From: Pseudomonas caspiana | GTDB lineage: Bacteria > Pseudomonadota > Gammaproteobacteria > Pseudomonadales > Pseudomonadaceae | Length of the DNA: 64,000 bases | Direction: 5' to 3' | NCBI RefSeq assembly: GCF_002158995.1 | Contig: NZ_LOHF01000025.1 | Coordinates: forward strand, 32,351 to 96,350 | In this document: positions 43,696 through 53,627 of the stretch, piece after piece | Layout of the letters: each line of letters starts with the position of its first letter | How positions within the stretch are numbered: position 1 is the stretch's first letter | Notes under the pieces: generated by a model | The model's database searches: none | What the model was told of the DNA's origin: nothing | The model's input: only the letters and a program-made list of their open reading frames with translations | Translations under genes and position numbers: made by a program

Positions 43696-45174
43696 ATGTG
43701 GCGTGAAATCAAGATTCTCCTGATCGATGACGACAGCCAGCGCCGCCGTGATTTGGCGGTAATTCTGAATTTTCTTGGCGAAGAAAATTTGGCCTGTTCC
43801 AGCCAGGATTGGCAGCAGGTTGTTGGCTCTCTTACGTCCACACGCGAAGTGTTGTGCGTGCTTGTTGGCACCGTTAATTCTCCGGGCAGCCTTCAAGGAC
43901 TGCTTAAGACCGTCGCTGCATGGGATGAGTTCCTTCCTGTTTTGCTTTTGGGAGAAAATTCTTCTTCCGTCGAGCTTCCTGAAGACTTGCGTCGCCGTGT
44001 GCTCTCGAACCTTGAGATGCCGCCGAGCTACAGCAAGCTGCTAGATTCCCTGCACAGGGCTCAGGTCTATCGCGAGATGTATGACCAGGCGCGTGAGCGC
44101 GGTCGTCATCGCGAACCCAACCTTTTCCGCAGCCTGGTGGGTACCAGTCGCGCCATTCAGCATGTCCGGCAGATGATGCAGCAGGTTGCTGACACCGACG
44201 CCAGTGTGTTGATCCTTGGCGAGTCCGGGACCGGCAAGGAAGTGGTCGCGCGCAATCTGCACTATCACTCCAAACGTCGTGACGCACCCTTTGTGCCGGT
44301 CAACTGCGGAGCTATTCCTGCGGAGCTGCTTGAAAGCGAATTGTTCGGTCACGAGAAGGGCGCCTTTACCGGGGCGATCACCAGTCGTGCCGGGCGTTTC
44401 GAACTGGCTAACGGCGGCACGTTGTTCCTGGATGAAATCGGTGACATGCCGCTGCCGATGCAGGTCAAGTTACTGCGGGTTCTTCAAGAGCGCACATTTG
44501 AGCGCGTTGGCAGTAACAAAACGCAAAGTGTCGACGTTCGGATCATTGCTGCCACGCACAAAAATCTCGAGACCATGATCGAGATCGGTAGCTTCCGGGA
44601 AGACCTTTACTACCGTCTGAACGTATTCCCTATCGAGATGGCGCCGCTGCGTGAGCGGGTCGAAGATATTCCCCTGCTGATGAATGAGCTGATCTCGCGC
44701 ATGGAGCACGAAAAGCGCGGTTCGATTCGTTTCAATTCCGCAGCCATCATGTCGCTGTGCCGCCACGGCTGGCCGGGTAACGTCCGTGAGCTCGCCAACC
44801 TTGTTGAGCGTATGGCAATCATGCATCCGTATGGTGTGATTGGCGTTGCGGAGCTGCCGAAGAAATTCCGTTATGTCGATGACGAAGACGAGCAGATGGT
44901 CGAAGGTATCCGCAGCGATCTCGAAGAGCGCGTTGCGATCAATGGGCACACGCCAAACTTCGCCAACAGCGCTGTTCTCCCGCCTGAAGGGCTCGACCTC
45001 AAGGATTATCTGGGTGGCCTTGAACAAGGTTTGATTCAGCAGGCGCTGGACGATGCCAGCGGCATCGTGGCGCGTGCCGCTGAGCGGTTGCGAATCCGCC
45101 GAACCACGCTGGTTGAGAAGATGCGTAAATACGGCATGACGCGCCGCGATGGCGATGAACAGGCGGATGATTGA
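43696..45174 (+). CDS. fleQ: Flagellar master regulator FleQ
   Basis: 492-residue sigma54 activator at the top of the flagellar cascade; in P. aeruginosa it also binds c-di-GMP and switches between motility and exopolysaccharide. It has an N-terminal FleQ-type receiver-like domain (MWREIKILLIDDDSQRRRDL) that is not a standard receiver, and an AAA+ domain with Walker A LILGESGTGKEVVARNL, the sigma54-contact loop GAFTGA and Walker B GGTLFLDEIGDMP. The C-terminal helix-turn-helix includes IVARAAERLRIRRTTLVEKM. The ATG at 43696 gives the canonical N-terminus. It is followed by a terminator and then the sigma54 promoter of fleSR. Confidence 0.97.
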   Translation: MWREIKILLIDDDSQRRRDLAVILNFLGEENLACSSQDWQQVVGSLTSTREVLCVLVGTVNSPGSLQGLLKTVAAWDEFLPVLLLGENSSSVELPEDLRRRVLSNLEMPPSYSKLLDSLHRAQVYREMYDQARERGRHREPNLFRSLVGTSRAIQHVRQMMQQVADTDASVLILGESGTGKEVVARNLHYHSKRRDAPFVPVNCGAIPAELLESELFGHEKGAFTGAITSRAGRFELANGGTLFLDEIGDMPLPMQVKLLRVLQERTFERVGSNKTQSVDVRIIAATHKNLETMIEIGSFREDLYYRLNVFPIEMAPLRERVEDIPLLMNELISRMEHEKRGSIRFNSAAIMSLCRHGWPGNVRELANLVERMAIMHPYGVIGVAELPKKFRYVDDEDEQMVEGIRSDLEERVAINGHTPNFANSAVLPPEGLDLKDYLGGLEQGLIQQALDDASGIVARAAERLRIRRTTLVEKMRKYGMTRRDGDEQADD

Positions 45175-45198
45175 CGCGCACGCTGTCTGAATAAAGCC

Positions 45199-45228
45199 AA
45201 GCCCCTGAATTATCAGGGGCTTTTTTTT
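45199..45228 (+). terminator. Rho-independent terminator after fleQ
   Basis: AAGCCCCTGA-ATTA-TCAGGGGCTTTTTTTT: a strong stem with a T run, 24 bases after the fleQ stop. The sigma54 promoter of fleS starts right at its end. Confidence 0.9.
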
Positions 45229-45244
45229 CGGCACGAGGATTGCT
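45228..45244 (+). promoter_or_regulatory. Sigma54 promoter of fleSR
   Basis: TCGGCACGAGGATTGCT: GG-N10-GC with near-consensus halves, about 55 bases before fleS. FleQ is the known activator of fleSR. Confidence 0.85.
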
Positions 45245-45299
45245 AAGTCTCCCGGAACATACCGTTTTTAATGACGGTTCGCCACGCGAGAGAATATCT

Positions 45300-46517
45300 A
45301 TGTCCCAGGCCGCTCAGCAGATTTCTTCTGGTCCCGCACTTCACGTGCCGCCGTCCCTCGAGCTGGAAAGTCGTCAGGGGCTCGAACAGGCGTTTCAGCT
45401 GTTTAATCAGATGTCTACGCAGCTGACGGACTCTTATAGCTTGCTGGAGGCGCGGGTCACAGAGCTCAAGGGCGAGTTGGCAGTCGTCAGTGCTCAGCGT
45501 ATGCAGGAGCTGGCGGAGAAAGAGCGGCTGGCGTTCCGACTGCAGAACCTTCTGGACCTGCTGCCGGGTGGCGTAATTGTTATCGATGCCATGGGTGTCG
45601 TACGCGAAGCCAACCCGGCGGCGGTGGATCTGCTCGGCCAACCGCTGGTGGGTGAGCTCTGGCGGCATGTCATCAGCCGCTGCTTTGCGCCGCGTGAAGA
45701 CGACGGTCACGAAATATCCCTCAAGGATGGGCGTCGTTTGTCCATTTCCACGCGCTCGCTGGATGCTGAGCCCGGGCAACTGGTTTTGCTTAACGACCTG
45801 ACTGAAACCCGTCGTCTTCAAGGGCAGCTTGCCCGTCACGAGCGCTTGTCGTCCTTGGGCCGAATGGTAGCTTCGCTGGCTCATCAGATTCGCACGCCGC
45901 TTTCTGCCGCACTGATTTACGCCAGTCATTTGACAGAGCAACAGTTGCCGGTGGAAACCCAGCAACGTTTTGCAGGGCGGCTCAAGGAGCGCCTGCATGA
46001 ATTGGAGCATCAGGTCCGCGACATGCTGGTCTTTGCCCGTGGCGAGTTGCCGCTGACAGACCGCATAACGCCGGTCGAGCTGTTCGAGACGCTGCAGGCT
46101 GCAGCGCACACTCAAACGCAGGATCTGTCTGTGCGTTGGCAATGTGACAGTGTTGAGGGCCAGCTATTGTGCAATCGCGACACGCTGGTCGGGGCGTTAC
46201 TCAATCTGGTCGAGAATGCTGTGCAGGCCAGCGCTGGTCGCACGCGTCTGAAAATCCATGCTTACGCGCGTGGCGATGTGTTGAGGCTGTGCGTCAGCGA
46301 TAATGGCAGCGGCATTGATGCGGCGGCGCTGGCGCGAATCGGTGAGCCTTTCTTTACGACTAAAACGACGGGAACCGGTCTTGGTCTGGCGGTTGTGACC
46401 GCTGTTACCCGCGCGCATCAGGGCGGAGTGCGGTACCAGTCCCGGGTGGGACGCGGTACTTGCGCGATTGTCACGTTGCCGCTGATCCCGGCACCCGGCT
46501 CAAGGGAAGTTTGCTGA
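45300..46517 (+). CDS. fleS: Flagellar sensor histidine kinase FleS
   Basis: 405-residue soluble NtrB-like kinase, partner of FleR. A PAS domain lies at about 82-170 (LLDLLPGGVIVIDAMGVVRE). H195 in ASLAHQIRTPLSAALIY is the phosphorylated residue. The ATPase boxes are NLVENAVQASAG, CVSDNGSGID and GTGLGLAVV. There is no transmembrane segment. The stop overlaps the fleR start by one base (TGATG). Confidence 0.95.
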   Translation: MSQAAQQISSGPALHVPPSLELESRQGLEQAFQLFNQMSTQLTDSYSLLEARVTELKGELAVVSAQRMQELAEKERLAFRLQNLLDLLPGGVIVIDAMGVVREANPAAVDLLGQPLVGELWRHVISRCFAPREDDGHEISLKDGRRLSISTRSLDAEPGQLVLLNDLTETRRLQGQLARHERLSSLGRMVASLAHQIRTPLSAALIYASHLTEQQLPVETQQRFAGRLKERLHELEHQVRDMLVFARGELPLTDRITPVELFETLQAAAHTQTQDLSVRWQCDSVEGQLLCNRDTLVGALLNLVENAVQASAGRTRLKIHAYARGDVLRLCVSDNGSGIDAAALARIGEPFFTTKTTGTGLGLAVVTAVTRAHQGGVRYQSRVGRGTCAIVTLPLIPAPGSREVC

Positions 46518-47938
46518 TGGCGATCAAGGTATTGCTGGTCGAGGATGACCGTTCATTGCGAGAAGCGCTGGGCGATACCCTTGAGTTGGCAGGGCATGAT
46601 TATCGCGCGGTTGGCTGCGCGGAAGATGCGCTGCTGGCTGCCGCCGATGAGTCATTCGGTCTGGTGATCAGTGACGTAAACATGCCAGGTATGGACGGGC
46701 ATCAGCTGCTGAAGTTGCTGCGCGAGCGTCATCCACAGCTGCCGGTTCTGTTGATGACGGCCCATGGTGCAGTGGAGCGGGCGGTGGATGCGATGCGTCA
46801 TGGGGCGGCCGATTATCTGGTCAAACCGTTCGAACCCAAGGCTTTGTTGGGGCTGGTTGAGCGCCATGCACTCGGTCGTCTGGAGCCAGCAGGCAGCGAT
46901 GGCCCTGTCGCCGTCGAGCCTGCCAGCGCGCAGTTGCTCCATCTGGCCAGTCGAGTGGCGAAAAGCGATTCGACCGTGTTGATTTCAGGTGAGTCCGGAA
47001 CTGGCAAAGAAGTGCTGGCCCGGTTTATTCATCAGCACTCACCTCGGGCTGACAAGCCGTTCATTGCCATCAACTGTGCGGCCATTCCCGACAACATGCT
47101 TGAAGCAACCTTGTTTGGGCACGAGAAAGGTTCTTTTACCGGTGCTATCGCCGCTCAGGCGGGCAAGTTCGAGCAAGCCGATGGCGGCACTATTCTGCTC
47201 GATGAGATATCCGAAATGCCCATGGGCTTGCAAGCCAAGCTGCTTCGTGTGCTTCAGGAGCGTGAGGTGGAGCGAGTCGGTGGCAAGAAGCCCATCCTCC
47301 TCGATATCAGAGTCGTCGCCACGACTAACCGTGATCTGGCCGGTGAAGTGGCGGCGGGGCGCTTCCGGGAAGATTTGTACTATCGGCTTTCGGTTTTCCC
47401 TCTGGCGTGGCAGCCGCTGCGTCAAAGGACTGCCGATATTCTGCCGCTGGCCGAGCGATTGTTGGCCAAGCATGCCAATAAAATGAAGCACGCTGCTGTC
47501 AGGCTTTCTGCGCAGGCGCAAGCTTGTCTGGTGAGTTATGCCTGGCCTGGAAATGTCCGGGAGCTTGATAACGCTGTGCAGCGAGCGCTGATTCTGCAGC
47601 AGGGTGGCGTGATTCAAGCTGAGGACTTTTGCCTCACCGGGCCGGTGGTCTATGCAGCCGCGCCTGTGGCTTCGCCGGGCACTAGTGCCAGCGGCGCCGC
47701 TGTTTCAGGCGCTGCTGCGACTCCGCTGGAGCTGACGAGCGGGGATTCGGCAGGCGCTCTGGGAGATGACCTGCGGCGGCGCGAATTTCAGATGATCATC
47801 GATACGCTGCGCGCTGAGCGTGGCCGCCGTAAAGAGGCTGCCGAGCGGCTGGGTATCAGCCCCCGGACATTGCGCTACAAGCTGGCGCAAATGCGTGATG
47901 CGGGTATGGATGTGGAAGCGTATTTGTTTGCGACCTGA
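46517..47938 (+). CDS. fleR: Flagellar sigma54 response regulator FleR
   Basis: 473-residue NtrC-type regulator that activates mid-class flagellar operons. The receiver has the acceptor D53 in VISDVNMPGMDG. The AAA+ domain has GESGTGKEVLARFIH, the sigma54-contact loop reading GSFTGA rather than GAFTGA, and GGTILLDEISEMP. The C-terminal helix-turn-helix is KEAAERLGISPRTLRYKLAQ. It overlaps fleS by one base. Confidence 0.95.
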   Translation: MAIKVLLVEDDRSLREALGDTLELAGHDYRAVGCAEDALLAAADESFGLVISDVNMPGMDGHQLLKLLRERHPQLPVLLMTAHGAVERAVDAMRHGAADYLVKPFEPKALLGLVERHALGRLEPAGSDGPVAVEPASAQLLHLASRVAKSDSTVLISGESGTGKEVLARFIHQHSPRADKPFIAINCAAIPDNMLEATLFGHEKGSFTGAIAAQAGKFEQADGGTILLDEISEMPMGLQAKLLRVLQEREVERVGGKKPILLDIRVVATTNRDLAGEVAAGRFREDLYYRLSVFPLAWQPLRQRTADILPLAERLLAKHANKMKHAAVRLSAQAQACLVSYAWPGNVRELDNAVQRALILQQGGVIQAEDFCLTGPVVYAAAPVASPGTSASGAAVSGAAATPLELTSGDSAGALGDDLRRREFQMIIDTLRAERGRRKEAAERLGISPRTLRYKLAQMRDAGMDVEAYLFAT

Positions 47939-48113
47939 GACTCTTTTTTGTTTTCCCGGGTGCGCGGGTTTCGACTTGCGACAATTTGTCGCGGCTCGGT
48001 TTTGCAGTTTTAAATTTTCACGGGTTCAGGTCAGCCCATGCTGATTCAAAGCAAGGTTTGGCGTAACTGACTCACAGATTAAAGCGCATTGATGGCCATT
48101 TGCTTCTATGTAG

Positions 48114-48130
48114 CTGGCACTCTTGTTGCT
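48114..48130 (+). promoter_or_regulatory. Sigma54 promoter of fliEFGHIJ
   Basis: CTGGCACTCTTGTTGCT: GG-N10-GC with consensus TGGCAC and TTGCT, about 62 bases before fliE. The remaining 170 bases between fleR and this site hold nothing I recognise. Confidence 0.9.
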
Positions 48131-48191
48131 TTGACATTAATGACCGCTGACTCGGTGTCAAAAATTTGCGGCCCTTATGAGAGAAACGTCC

Positions 48192-48518
48192 ATGAGCCAA
48201 GGTGTTGAATTTAATCGCTTGATGTTGGACATGCGCGCCATGCAGATGGATGCCATGGCTGCGCCTAAGGCTGCCGCTACGCCGGAAGTTGGCTCTAGCA
48301 GCTTTGCCGACATGCTTGGCCAGGCCGTCAACAAGGTCAATGACGTTCAGCAGGCGTCGAGCCAGTTGTCCAGTGCCTTTGAAATTGGCAAGAGCGGCGT
48401 GGACCTCACCGACGTGATGATTTCGTCGCAGAAAGCCAGCGTGTCTTTTCAAGCCTTGACCCAGGTTCGAAACAAACTGGTTCAGGCTTACCAAGACATC
48501 ATGCAGATGCCGGTTTAA
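48192..48518 (+). CDS. fliE: Hook-basal body protein FliE
   Basis: 108-residue adaptor between the MS ring and rod. C-terminal sequence GKSGVDLTDVMISSQKASVS with FQALTQVRNKLVQAYQDIM is typical. The ATG at 48192 (MSQGVEFNRL) is chosen over 48177 because of GAGAGAAACGTCC spacing. Confidence 0.95.
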   Translation: MSQGVEFNRLMLDMRAMQMDAMAAPKAAATPEVGSSSFADMLGQAVNKVNDVQQASSQLSSAFEIGKSGVDLTDVMISSQKASVSFQALTQVRNKLVQAYQDIMQMPV

Positions 48519-48532
48519 GGACGTATTGAGTC

Positions 48533-50323
48533 ATGGCAGAAACACTCGCCGATAGCGTTCCGGCCAAAGCAGGCGCTCCTGCGGGCAAACCGTTGTTTGG
48601 TTTGGCCTTCCTGGAAAACCTCTCTGAGATGACCATGCTGCGTCAGGTTGGCCTTATGGTCGGCCTGGCTGCCAGCGTGGCCATCGGCTTTGCCGTGGTG
48701 CTCTGGTCGCAGCAACCTGATTATCGTCCTTTGTACGGCAGCATGGCCGGTATGGACGCCAAGCAGGTCATGGACACTCTGACTACGGCCAATATTGCCT
48801 ACACCGTAGAGCCTAATTCCGGCGCATTGCTGGTCAAGGCTGATGACGTACAGCGAGCGCGCATCCAGCTGGCATCCGCTGGTATTGCCCAGACTGACGC
48901 CAATGTCGGTTTTGAAATCCTCGACAAGGACCAGGGGCTGGGTACCAGTCAGTTCATGGAAGCGACCCGCTATCGTCGTGGTCTGGAAGGTGAGCTGGCG
49001 CGGACAATTTCATCCCTGAACAACATCAAGGGTGCGCGTGTGCACCTGGCGATTCCGAAAAGTTCGGTGTTCGTTCGCGATGATCGCAAGCCAACGGCTT
49101 CTATTCTGGTTGAGTTGTATCCCGGCCGTTCGCTTGAGCCTGCTCAAGTCATGGCAATCGTCAATCTGGTGGCTACCAGCGTTCCCGAGCTGACCAAGTC
49201 GCAAGTGACCGTGGTCGATCAAAAAGGCAACTTGCTCTCCGATCAGGCGGAAAATTCCGAGCTGACCATGGCGGGCAAGCAGTTTGACTATGCCCGTCGC
49301 ATGGAAGGCATGTTGACTCAGCGTGTACAGAACATCCTGCGGCCAGTGCTGGGCACTGATCGCTATAAGGCTGAAGTGTCTGCCGACGTCGACTTCAGTG
49401 CTGTCGAGTCCACTGCAGAAAGCTTCAACCCTGATCAGCCTGCATTGCGTAGCGAGCAGTCGGTCAACGAACAACGCTCCAGCAGTTCGGGACCGTCAGG
49501 TGTGCCGGGAGCCTTGAGCAACCAGCCTCCAGGACCGGCAACCGCACCGCAAACTGCCGGCGCTGGTGCAGCGGGTGCTGCCGCAGCGATTGCTCCGGGC
49601 CAACCTCTACTGGATGCCAACGGTCAGCAGATCATGGACCCGGCCACGGGCCAGCCTGCCTTGGCGCCATACCCGGCTGACAAGCGTGTGCAGTCGACGA
49701 AAAACTTTGAGCTGGACCGCTCGATCAGCCACACCAAGCAGCAGCAGGGCCGTTTGAATCGCCTGTCGGTTGCCGTGGTGGTTGATGATCAGGTCAAGAT
49801 CAACCCGGCCAACGGTGAGACGACCCGTACGCCATGGAGCGCCGAAGATCTGAATCGCTTCACGCGTCTGGTACAGAACGCTGTCGGCTTTGACGCCAGC
49901 CGTGGCGACAGTGTCAGCGTTGTCAACGTACCGTTCTCTGCCGAGCAGGCCGAGCTGATTCCGGATATTCCGTTCTACTCGCAGCAGTGGTTCTGGGACA
50001 TCGTCAAGCAGGCGATGGGTGTCATCTTCATCCTGGTTCTGGTTTTCGGTGTACTGCGTCCGGTGCTGAACAACATCACCAACGGCAAGAGCAAAGAGCT
50101 TGCCGGGTTTGACGACGGTGCGGGTGGCTTCGGTGGCATGGGCGGTGGTGGTTCTGACGAGCTGTCCAATGACCGTGTCAGCCTGGGTGGTCCGCAAAGT
50201 ATTCTGCTGCCTAGCCCGACCGAGGGTTATGACGCACAGCTGAACGCAATCAAGAGCTTGGTGGCCGAAGACCCGGGTCGTGTGGCCCAGGTTGTGAAAG
50301 AGTGGATTAACACTGATGAATGA
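48533..50323 (+). CDS. fliF: MS-ring protein FliF
   Basis: 596-residue inner-membrane ring subunit, the foundation of the basal body. It has two transmembrane helices, LMVGLAASVAIGFAVVLW near residue 45 and VIFILVLVFGVLRPVL near residue 500. Periplasmic ring-building motifs lie between (NIKGARVHLAIPKSSVFVRD). The cytoplasmic tail, which binds FliG, ends RVAQVVKEWINTDE. It overlaps fliG by 8 bases. Confidence 0.96.
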   Translation: MAETLADSVPAKAGAPAGKPLFGLAFLENLSEMTMLRQVGLMVGLAASVAIGFAVVLWSQQPDYRPLYGSMAGMDAKQVMDTLTTANIAYTVEPNSGALLVKADDVQRARIQLASAGIAQTDANVGFEILDKDQGLGTSQFMEATRYRRGLEGELARTISSLNNIKGARVHLAIPKSSVFVRDDRKPTASILVELYPGRSLEPAQVMAIVNLVATSVPELTKSQVTVVDQKGNLLSDQAENSELTMAGKQFDYARRMEGMLTQRVQNILRPVLGTDRYKAEVSADVDFSAVESTAESFNPDQPALRSEQSVNEQRSSSSGPSGVPGALSNQPPGPATAPQTAGAGAAGAAAAIAPGQPLLDANGQQIMDPATGQPALAPYPADKRVQSTKNFELDRSISHTKQQQGRLNRLSVAVVVDDQVKINPANGETTRTPWSAEDLNRFTRLVQNAVGFDASRGDSVSVVNVPFSAEQAELIPDIPFYSQQWFWDIVKQAMGVIFILVLVFGVLRPVLNNITNGKSKELAGFDDGAGGFGGMGGGGSDELSNDRVSLGGPQSILLPSPTEGYDAQLNAIKSLVAEDPGRVAQVVKEWINTDE

Positions 50324-51332
50324 TCGAGCCGTCGTAGCCAAACTGAGCAAAGTTGAAAAGGCCGCCGTATTGCTGCTTTCTCTGGGCGAAACCGATGCGG
50401 CGCAGGTTTTGCGCCACATGGGGCCCAAGGAAGTTCAGCGGGTAGGCGTTGCGATGGCGCAGATGCGTAACGTGCATCGCGAGCAAGTCGAAGAGGTGAT
50501 GACTGAGTTCGTCGAGATCGTTGGCGATCAGACCAGCCTGGGTGTCGGCTCTGATGGCTACATCCGCAAAATGCTGACGCAGGCATTGGGCGAAGATAAG
50601 GCCAACGGCTTGATCGACCGGATCCTGCTGGGTGGTAACACCAGTGGTCTGGACAGCCTGAAATGGATGGAGCCACGTGCTGTGGCTGACGTCATCCGTT
50701 TCGAGCACCCGCAGATTCAAGCCATTGTGGTTGCTTATCTGGATGCTGACCAAGCGGGTGAAGTTCTCGGGCATTTCGACCACAAGGTGCGGCTGGATAT
50801 TATTCTGCGGGTGTCTTCACTCAACACCGTGCAGCCAGCGGCACTCAAAGAACTGAACCAGATTCTCGAGAAGCAGTTCTCCGGCAACGCCAATACGTCG
50901 CGTACGACCTTGGGCGGTATCAAGCGTGCCGCAGATATCATGAACTTCCTCGACAGCTCCATCGAGGGCGCGCTCATGGATTCGATCCGCGAAGTCGACG
51001 AAGATCTGTCGACGCAGATCGAAGACCTCATGTTCGTCTTCAACAACCTTTCGGACGTGGACGATCGCGGAATCCAGGCGCTGTTGCGCGAGGTTTCTTC
51101 GGACGTGCTGGTACTGGCCCTCAAGGGTTCCGACGAGGCGATCAAGGAAAAAATCTTCAAGAACATGTCCAAGCGTGCGGCCGAGCTGCTGCGCGACGAC
51201 CTGGAAGCGAAGGGCCCGGTCCGCGTCAGCGACGTGGAAACCGCACAGAAAGAAATCCTCACGATTGCTCGCCGTATGGCCGAGGCCGGGGAAATCGTTC
51301 TTGGCGGCAAAGGTGGCGAGGAAATGATCTAG
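50316..51332 (+). CDS. fliG: Motor switch protein FliG
   Basis: 338-residue rotor protein that couples to the stator. Middle-domain motif EHPQ is present in RFEHPQIQAIVVAYLDADQA. The torque helix region at the C-terminus reads IEDLMFVFNNLSDVDDRGIQ and ALREVSSDVLVLALKGSDE, with the conserved charged residues in place. The start lies inside the fliF end. Confidence 0.96.
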   Translation: MNDRAVVAKLSKVEKAAVLLLSLGETDAAQVLRHMGPKEVQRVGVAMAQMRNVHREQVEEVMTEFVEIVGDQTSLGVGSDGYIRKMLTQALGEDKANGLIDRILLGGNTSGLDSLKWMEPRAVADVIRFEHPQIQAIVVAYLDADQAGEVLGHFDHKVRLDIILRVSSLNTVQPAALKELNQILEKQFSGNANTSRTTLGGIKRAADIMNFLDSSIEGALMDSIREVDEDLSTQIEDLMFVFNNLSDVDDRGIQALLREVSSDVLVLALKGSDEAIKEKIFKNMSKRAAELLRDDLEAKGPVRVSDVETAQKEILTIARRMAEAGEIVLGGKGGEEMI

Positions 51333-51457
51333 TCTGTTGACGTTCCGTCGGAGAAACTGACCGGGGAGGCTCTTCCCGGTGTCCACCGTCTGGCTGGGCG
51401 ACAATCGCCCGGCCACGCGGCCTGCGCTGAAACAACACAGACTCTAAGGCACTATTC

Positions 51458-52273
51458 ATGTCCAGCTCCAACAAAGAACCGGTCAGCGAGCTTATCCGCG
51501 CCAAGGACGTCGGCGGTTTTGACGTGTGGTCGCTGCCCAGTTTTGACCCGTATCAAGAGCCTGAACCCGAGCCGGAACCGGTCATCGAAGAGCCGGTTGA
51601 TGCGATCGAAGAAGTGCCGCTGGAAGAAGTTCAGCCACTGACCCTCGAAGAGCTGGAAAGCATCCGTCAGGAGGCCTACAACGAAGGGTTTGCCACTGGC
51701 GAGAAAGAAGGCTTTCACAGTACGCAGCTCAAGGTTCGCCAAGAGGCTGAAGTCGCGCTGAAGGGCAAGCTTGCGAGCCTTGAAGTGCTGATGGCCCAAT
51801 TGTTCGATCCGATTGCCGAGCAAGACAAGCAAATCGAGCAGTCGGTGATCCATCTGGTCGAGCACATTGCGCGCAAGGTCATTCAGCGTGAACTGACCAC
51901 CGACTCCCGACAGATTGGCAATGTTTTGCGCGACGCGCTCAAGCTATTGCCCATGGGTGCTTCGAATGTGCGGATCTTCATCAATCCACAGGATTTCGAA
52001 CTGGTGAAAGCGCTGCGCGAACGCCATGAAGAAAATTGGCGCATCGTTGAGGATGACACGCTGCAGGCCGGTGGCTGCCGGATTGAAACCGAGCACAGCC
52101 GGATCGATGCAAGCATCGAGACTCGCTTGACGCTGGCCATTGCCAAAATGTACGACCAGATGCACGAGCAGTCGCTGCATCCGGCCACTCCAGACCTCAG
52201 TCTGGAGTTAGAGACATCTGCGCCCGCGACCGCGCCTGCCAGCTCAGAGGTCGAGAAATCCGATGCGCCTTGA
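51458..52273 (+). CDS. fliH: Flagellar export ATPase regulator FliH
   Basis: 271-residue stator-like regulator of FliI. An acidic Pro/Glu-rich N-terminal part (PEPEPEPVIEEPVDAIEEVP) leads to a helical section and the conserved C-terminal domain (VIHLVEHIARKVIQRELTTD; VRIFINPQDFELV; GGCRIETEHSRIDASIETRL). A 125-base gap separates it from fliG. It overlaps fliI by 11 bases. Confidence 0.94.
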   Translation: MSSSNKEPVSELIRAKDVGGFDVWSLPSFDPYQEPEPEPEPVIEEPVDAIEEVPLEEVQPLTLEELESIRQEAYNEGFATGEKEGFHSTQLKVRQEAEVALKGKLASLEVLMAQLFDPIAEQDKQIEQSVIHLVEHIARKVIQRELTTDSRQIGNVLRDALKLLPMGASNVRIFINPQDFELVKALRERHEENWRIVEDDTLQAGGCRIETEHSRIDASIETRLTLAIAKMYDQMHEQSLHPATPDLSLELETSAPATAPASSEVEKSDAP

Positions 52274-53621
52274 TCGCACCAGCTTCGGCAAGCGTCTTGG
52301 CTCCTATGCCGAAAACGTCGAGTTGCCCGTTCAGCCTGTTGTTGAGGGCCGCTTGCTGCGGATGGTGGGGCTGACGCTGGAAGCCGAAGGTTTGCGCGCA
52401 GCGATGGGCAGTCGCTGTGTGGTGATCAATGACGACAGTCACCACCCGGTTGAAGTTGAAGCCGAAGTGATGGGCTTTTCCGGCAGCAAAATCTTCTTGA
52501 TGCCCGTAGGCAGCGTGGCCGGGCTGGCACCGGGTGCCCGAGTGGTGCCGTTGGTGGATACCGGCCGCTTGCCCATGGGCATGGCCATGCTGGGTCGGGT
52601 ACTTGATGGTGCCGGTCGGGCGCTGGACGGCAAGGGTGCGGTGAAAGCTGAGGACTGGGTGCCCATGGACGGTCCGACGATCAACCCGCTCAAACGCAAC
52701 CCGATCAGCCAGCCCCTCGATGTGGGCATTCGCAGTATCAACGGATTATTGACGGTTGGCCGTGGTCAGCGTCTGGGTCTGTTCGCTGGTACAGGTGTCG
52801 GCAAGAGCGTTTTGCTCGGCATGATGACTCGCTTCACTGAAGCCGACATCATCATCGTTGGCCTGATCGGTGAGCGGGGTCGAGAAGTTAAAGAGTTCAT
52901 CGAGCACAGCCTCGGTGAGGAAGGGCTCAAACGCTCAGTGGTCGTCGCTTCCCCTGCGGACGATGCCCCTTTAATGCGTTTGCGGGCCGCCATGTATTGC
53001 ACACGCATCGCCGAGTATTTCCGCGACAAGGGCAAGAATGTGCTGTTGCTTATGGATTCCCTGACTCGTTTTGCCCAGGCTCAGCGGGAAATTGCTTTGG
53101 CTATTGGCGAGCCCCCTGCGACCAAGGGTTATCCGCCATCAGTATTTGCCAAATTGCCTAAACTTGTGGAGCGCGCCGGTAATGCCGAGGCGGGCGGTGG
53201 TTCAATCACTGCGTTTTATACCGTGCTGTCGGAAGGTGATGACCAGCAGGATCCGATCGCGGACTCCGCGCGAGGGGTGCTCGATGGTCACATCGTATTG
53301 TCCCGACGGCTGGCAGAAGAGGGGCATTACCCCGCCATCGATATCGAGGCGTCGATCAGCCGGGTCATGCCGGCGGTAGTGACGCCGGATCACATGAATC
53401 AGGCTCAACATTTCAAGCAGCTGTGGTCGCGTTATCAGCAAAGTCGGGATTTGATCAGCGTGGGTGCTTATGTGCCGGGCGGCGATCGGGAAACAGACCT
53501 GGCTATTCATTTGCAGCCAACACTGGTGCGCTACCTGCGCCAAGGGCTGAATGAAAATGAAAGTATGGAAAACAGCAGTGCGCAGTTGGCCGCTGTGTTC
53601 AATCCGGCAGCGGGTGGCTGA
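52263..53621 (+). CDS. fliI: Flagellar type III export ATPase FliI
   Basis: 452-residue F1-beta-like ATPase. Walker A is FAGTGVGKSVLLGMM, followed by the catalytic GLIGERGREVKEFIE, and Walker B is KNVLLLMDSLTRFAQAQRE. The C-terminal part contains GAYVPGGDRETDLAIH. It powers unfolding and delivery of export substrates with FliH and FliJ. Confidence 0.96.
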   Translation: MRLDRTSFGKRLGSYAENVELPVQPVVEGRLLRMVGLTLEAEGLRAAMGSRCVVINDDSHHPVEVEAEVMGFSGSKIFLMPVGSVAGLAPGARVVPLVDTGRLPMGMAMLGRVLDGAGRALDGKGAVKAEDWVPMDGPTINPLKRNPISQPLDVGIRSINGLLTVGRGQRLGLFAGTGVGKSVLLGMMTRFTEADIIIVGLIGERGREVKEFIEHSLGEEGLKRSVVVASPADDAPLMRLRAAMYCTRIAEYFRDKGKNVLLLMDSLTRFAQAQREIALAIGEPPATKGYPPSVFAKLPKLVERAGNAEAGGGSITAFYTVLSEGDDQQDPIADSARGVLDGHIVLSRRLAEEGHYPAIDIEASISRVMPAVVTPDHMNQAQHFKQLWSRYQQSRDLISVGAYVPGGDRETDLAIHLQPTLVRYLRQGLNENESMENSSAQLAAVFNPAAGG

Positions 53622-53627
53622 TAAGTC

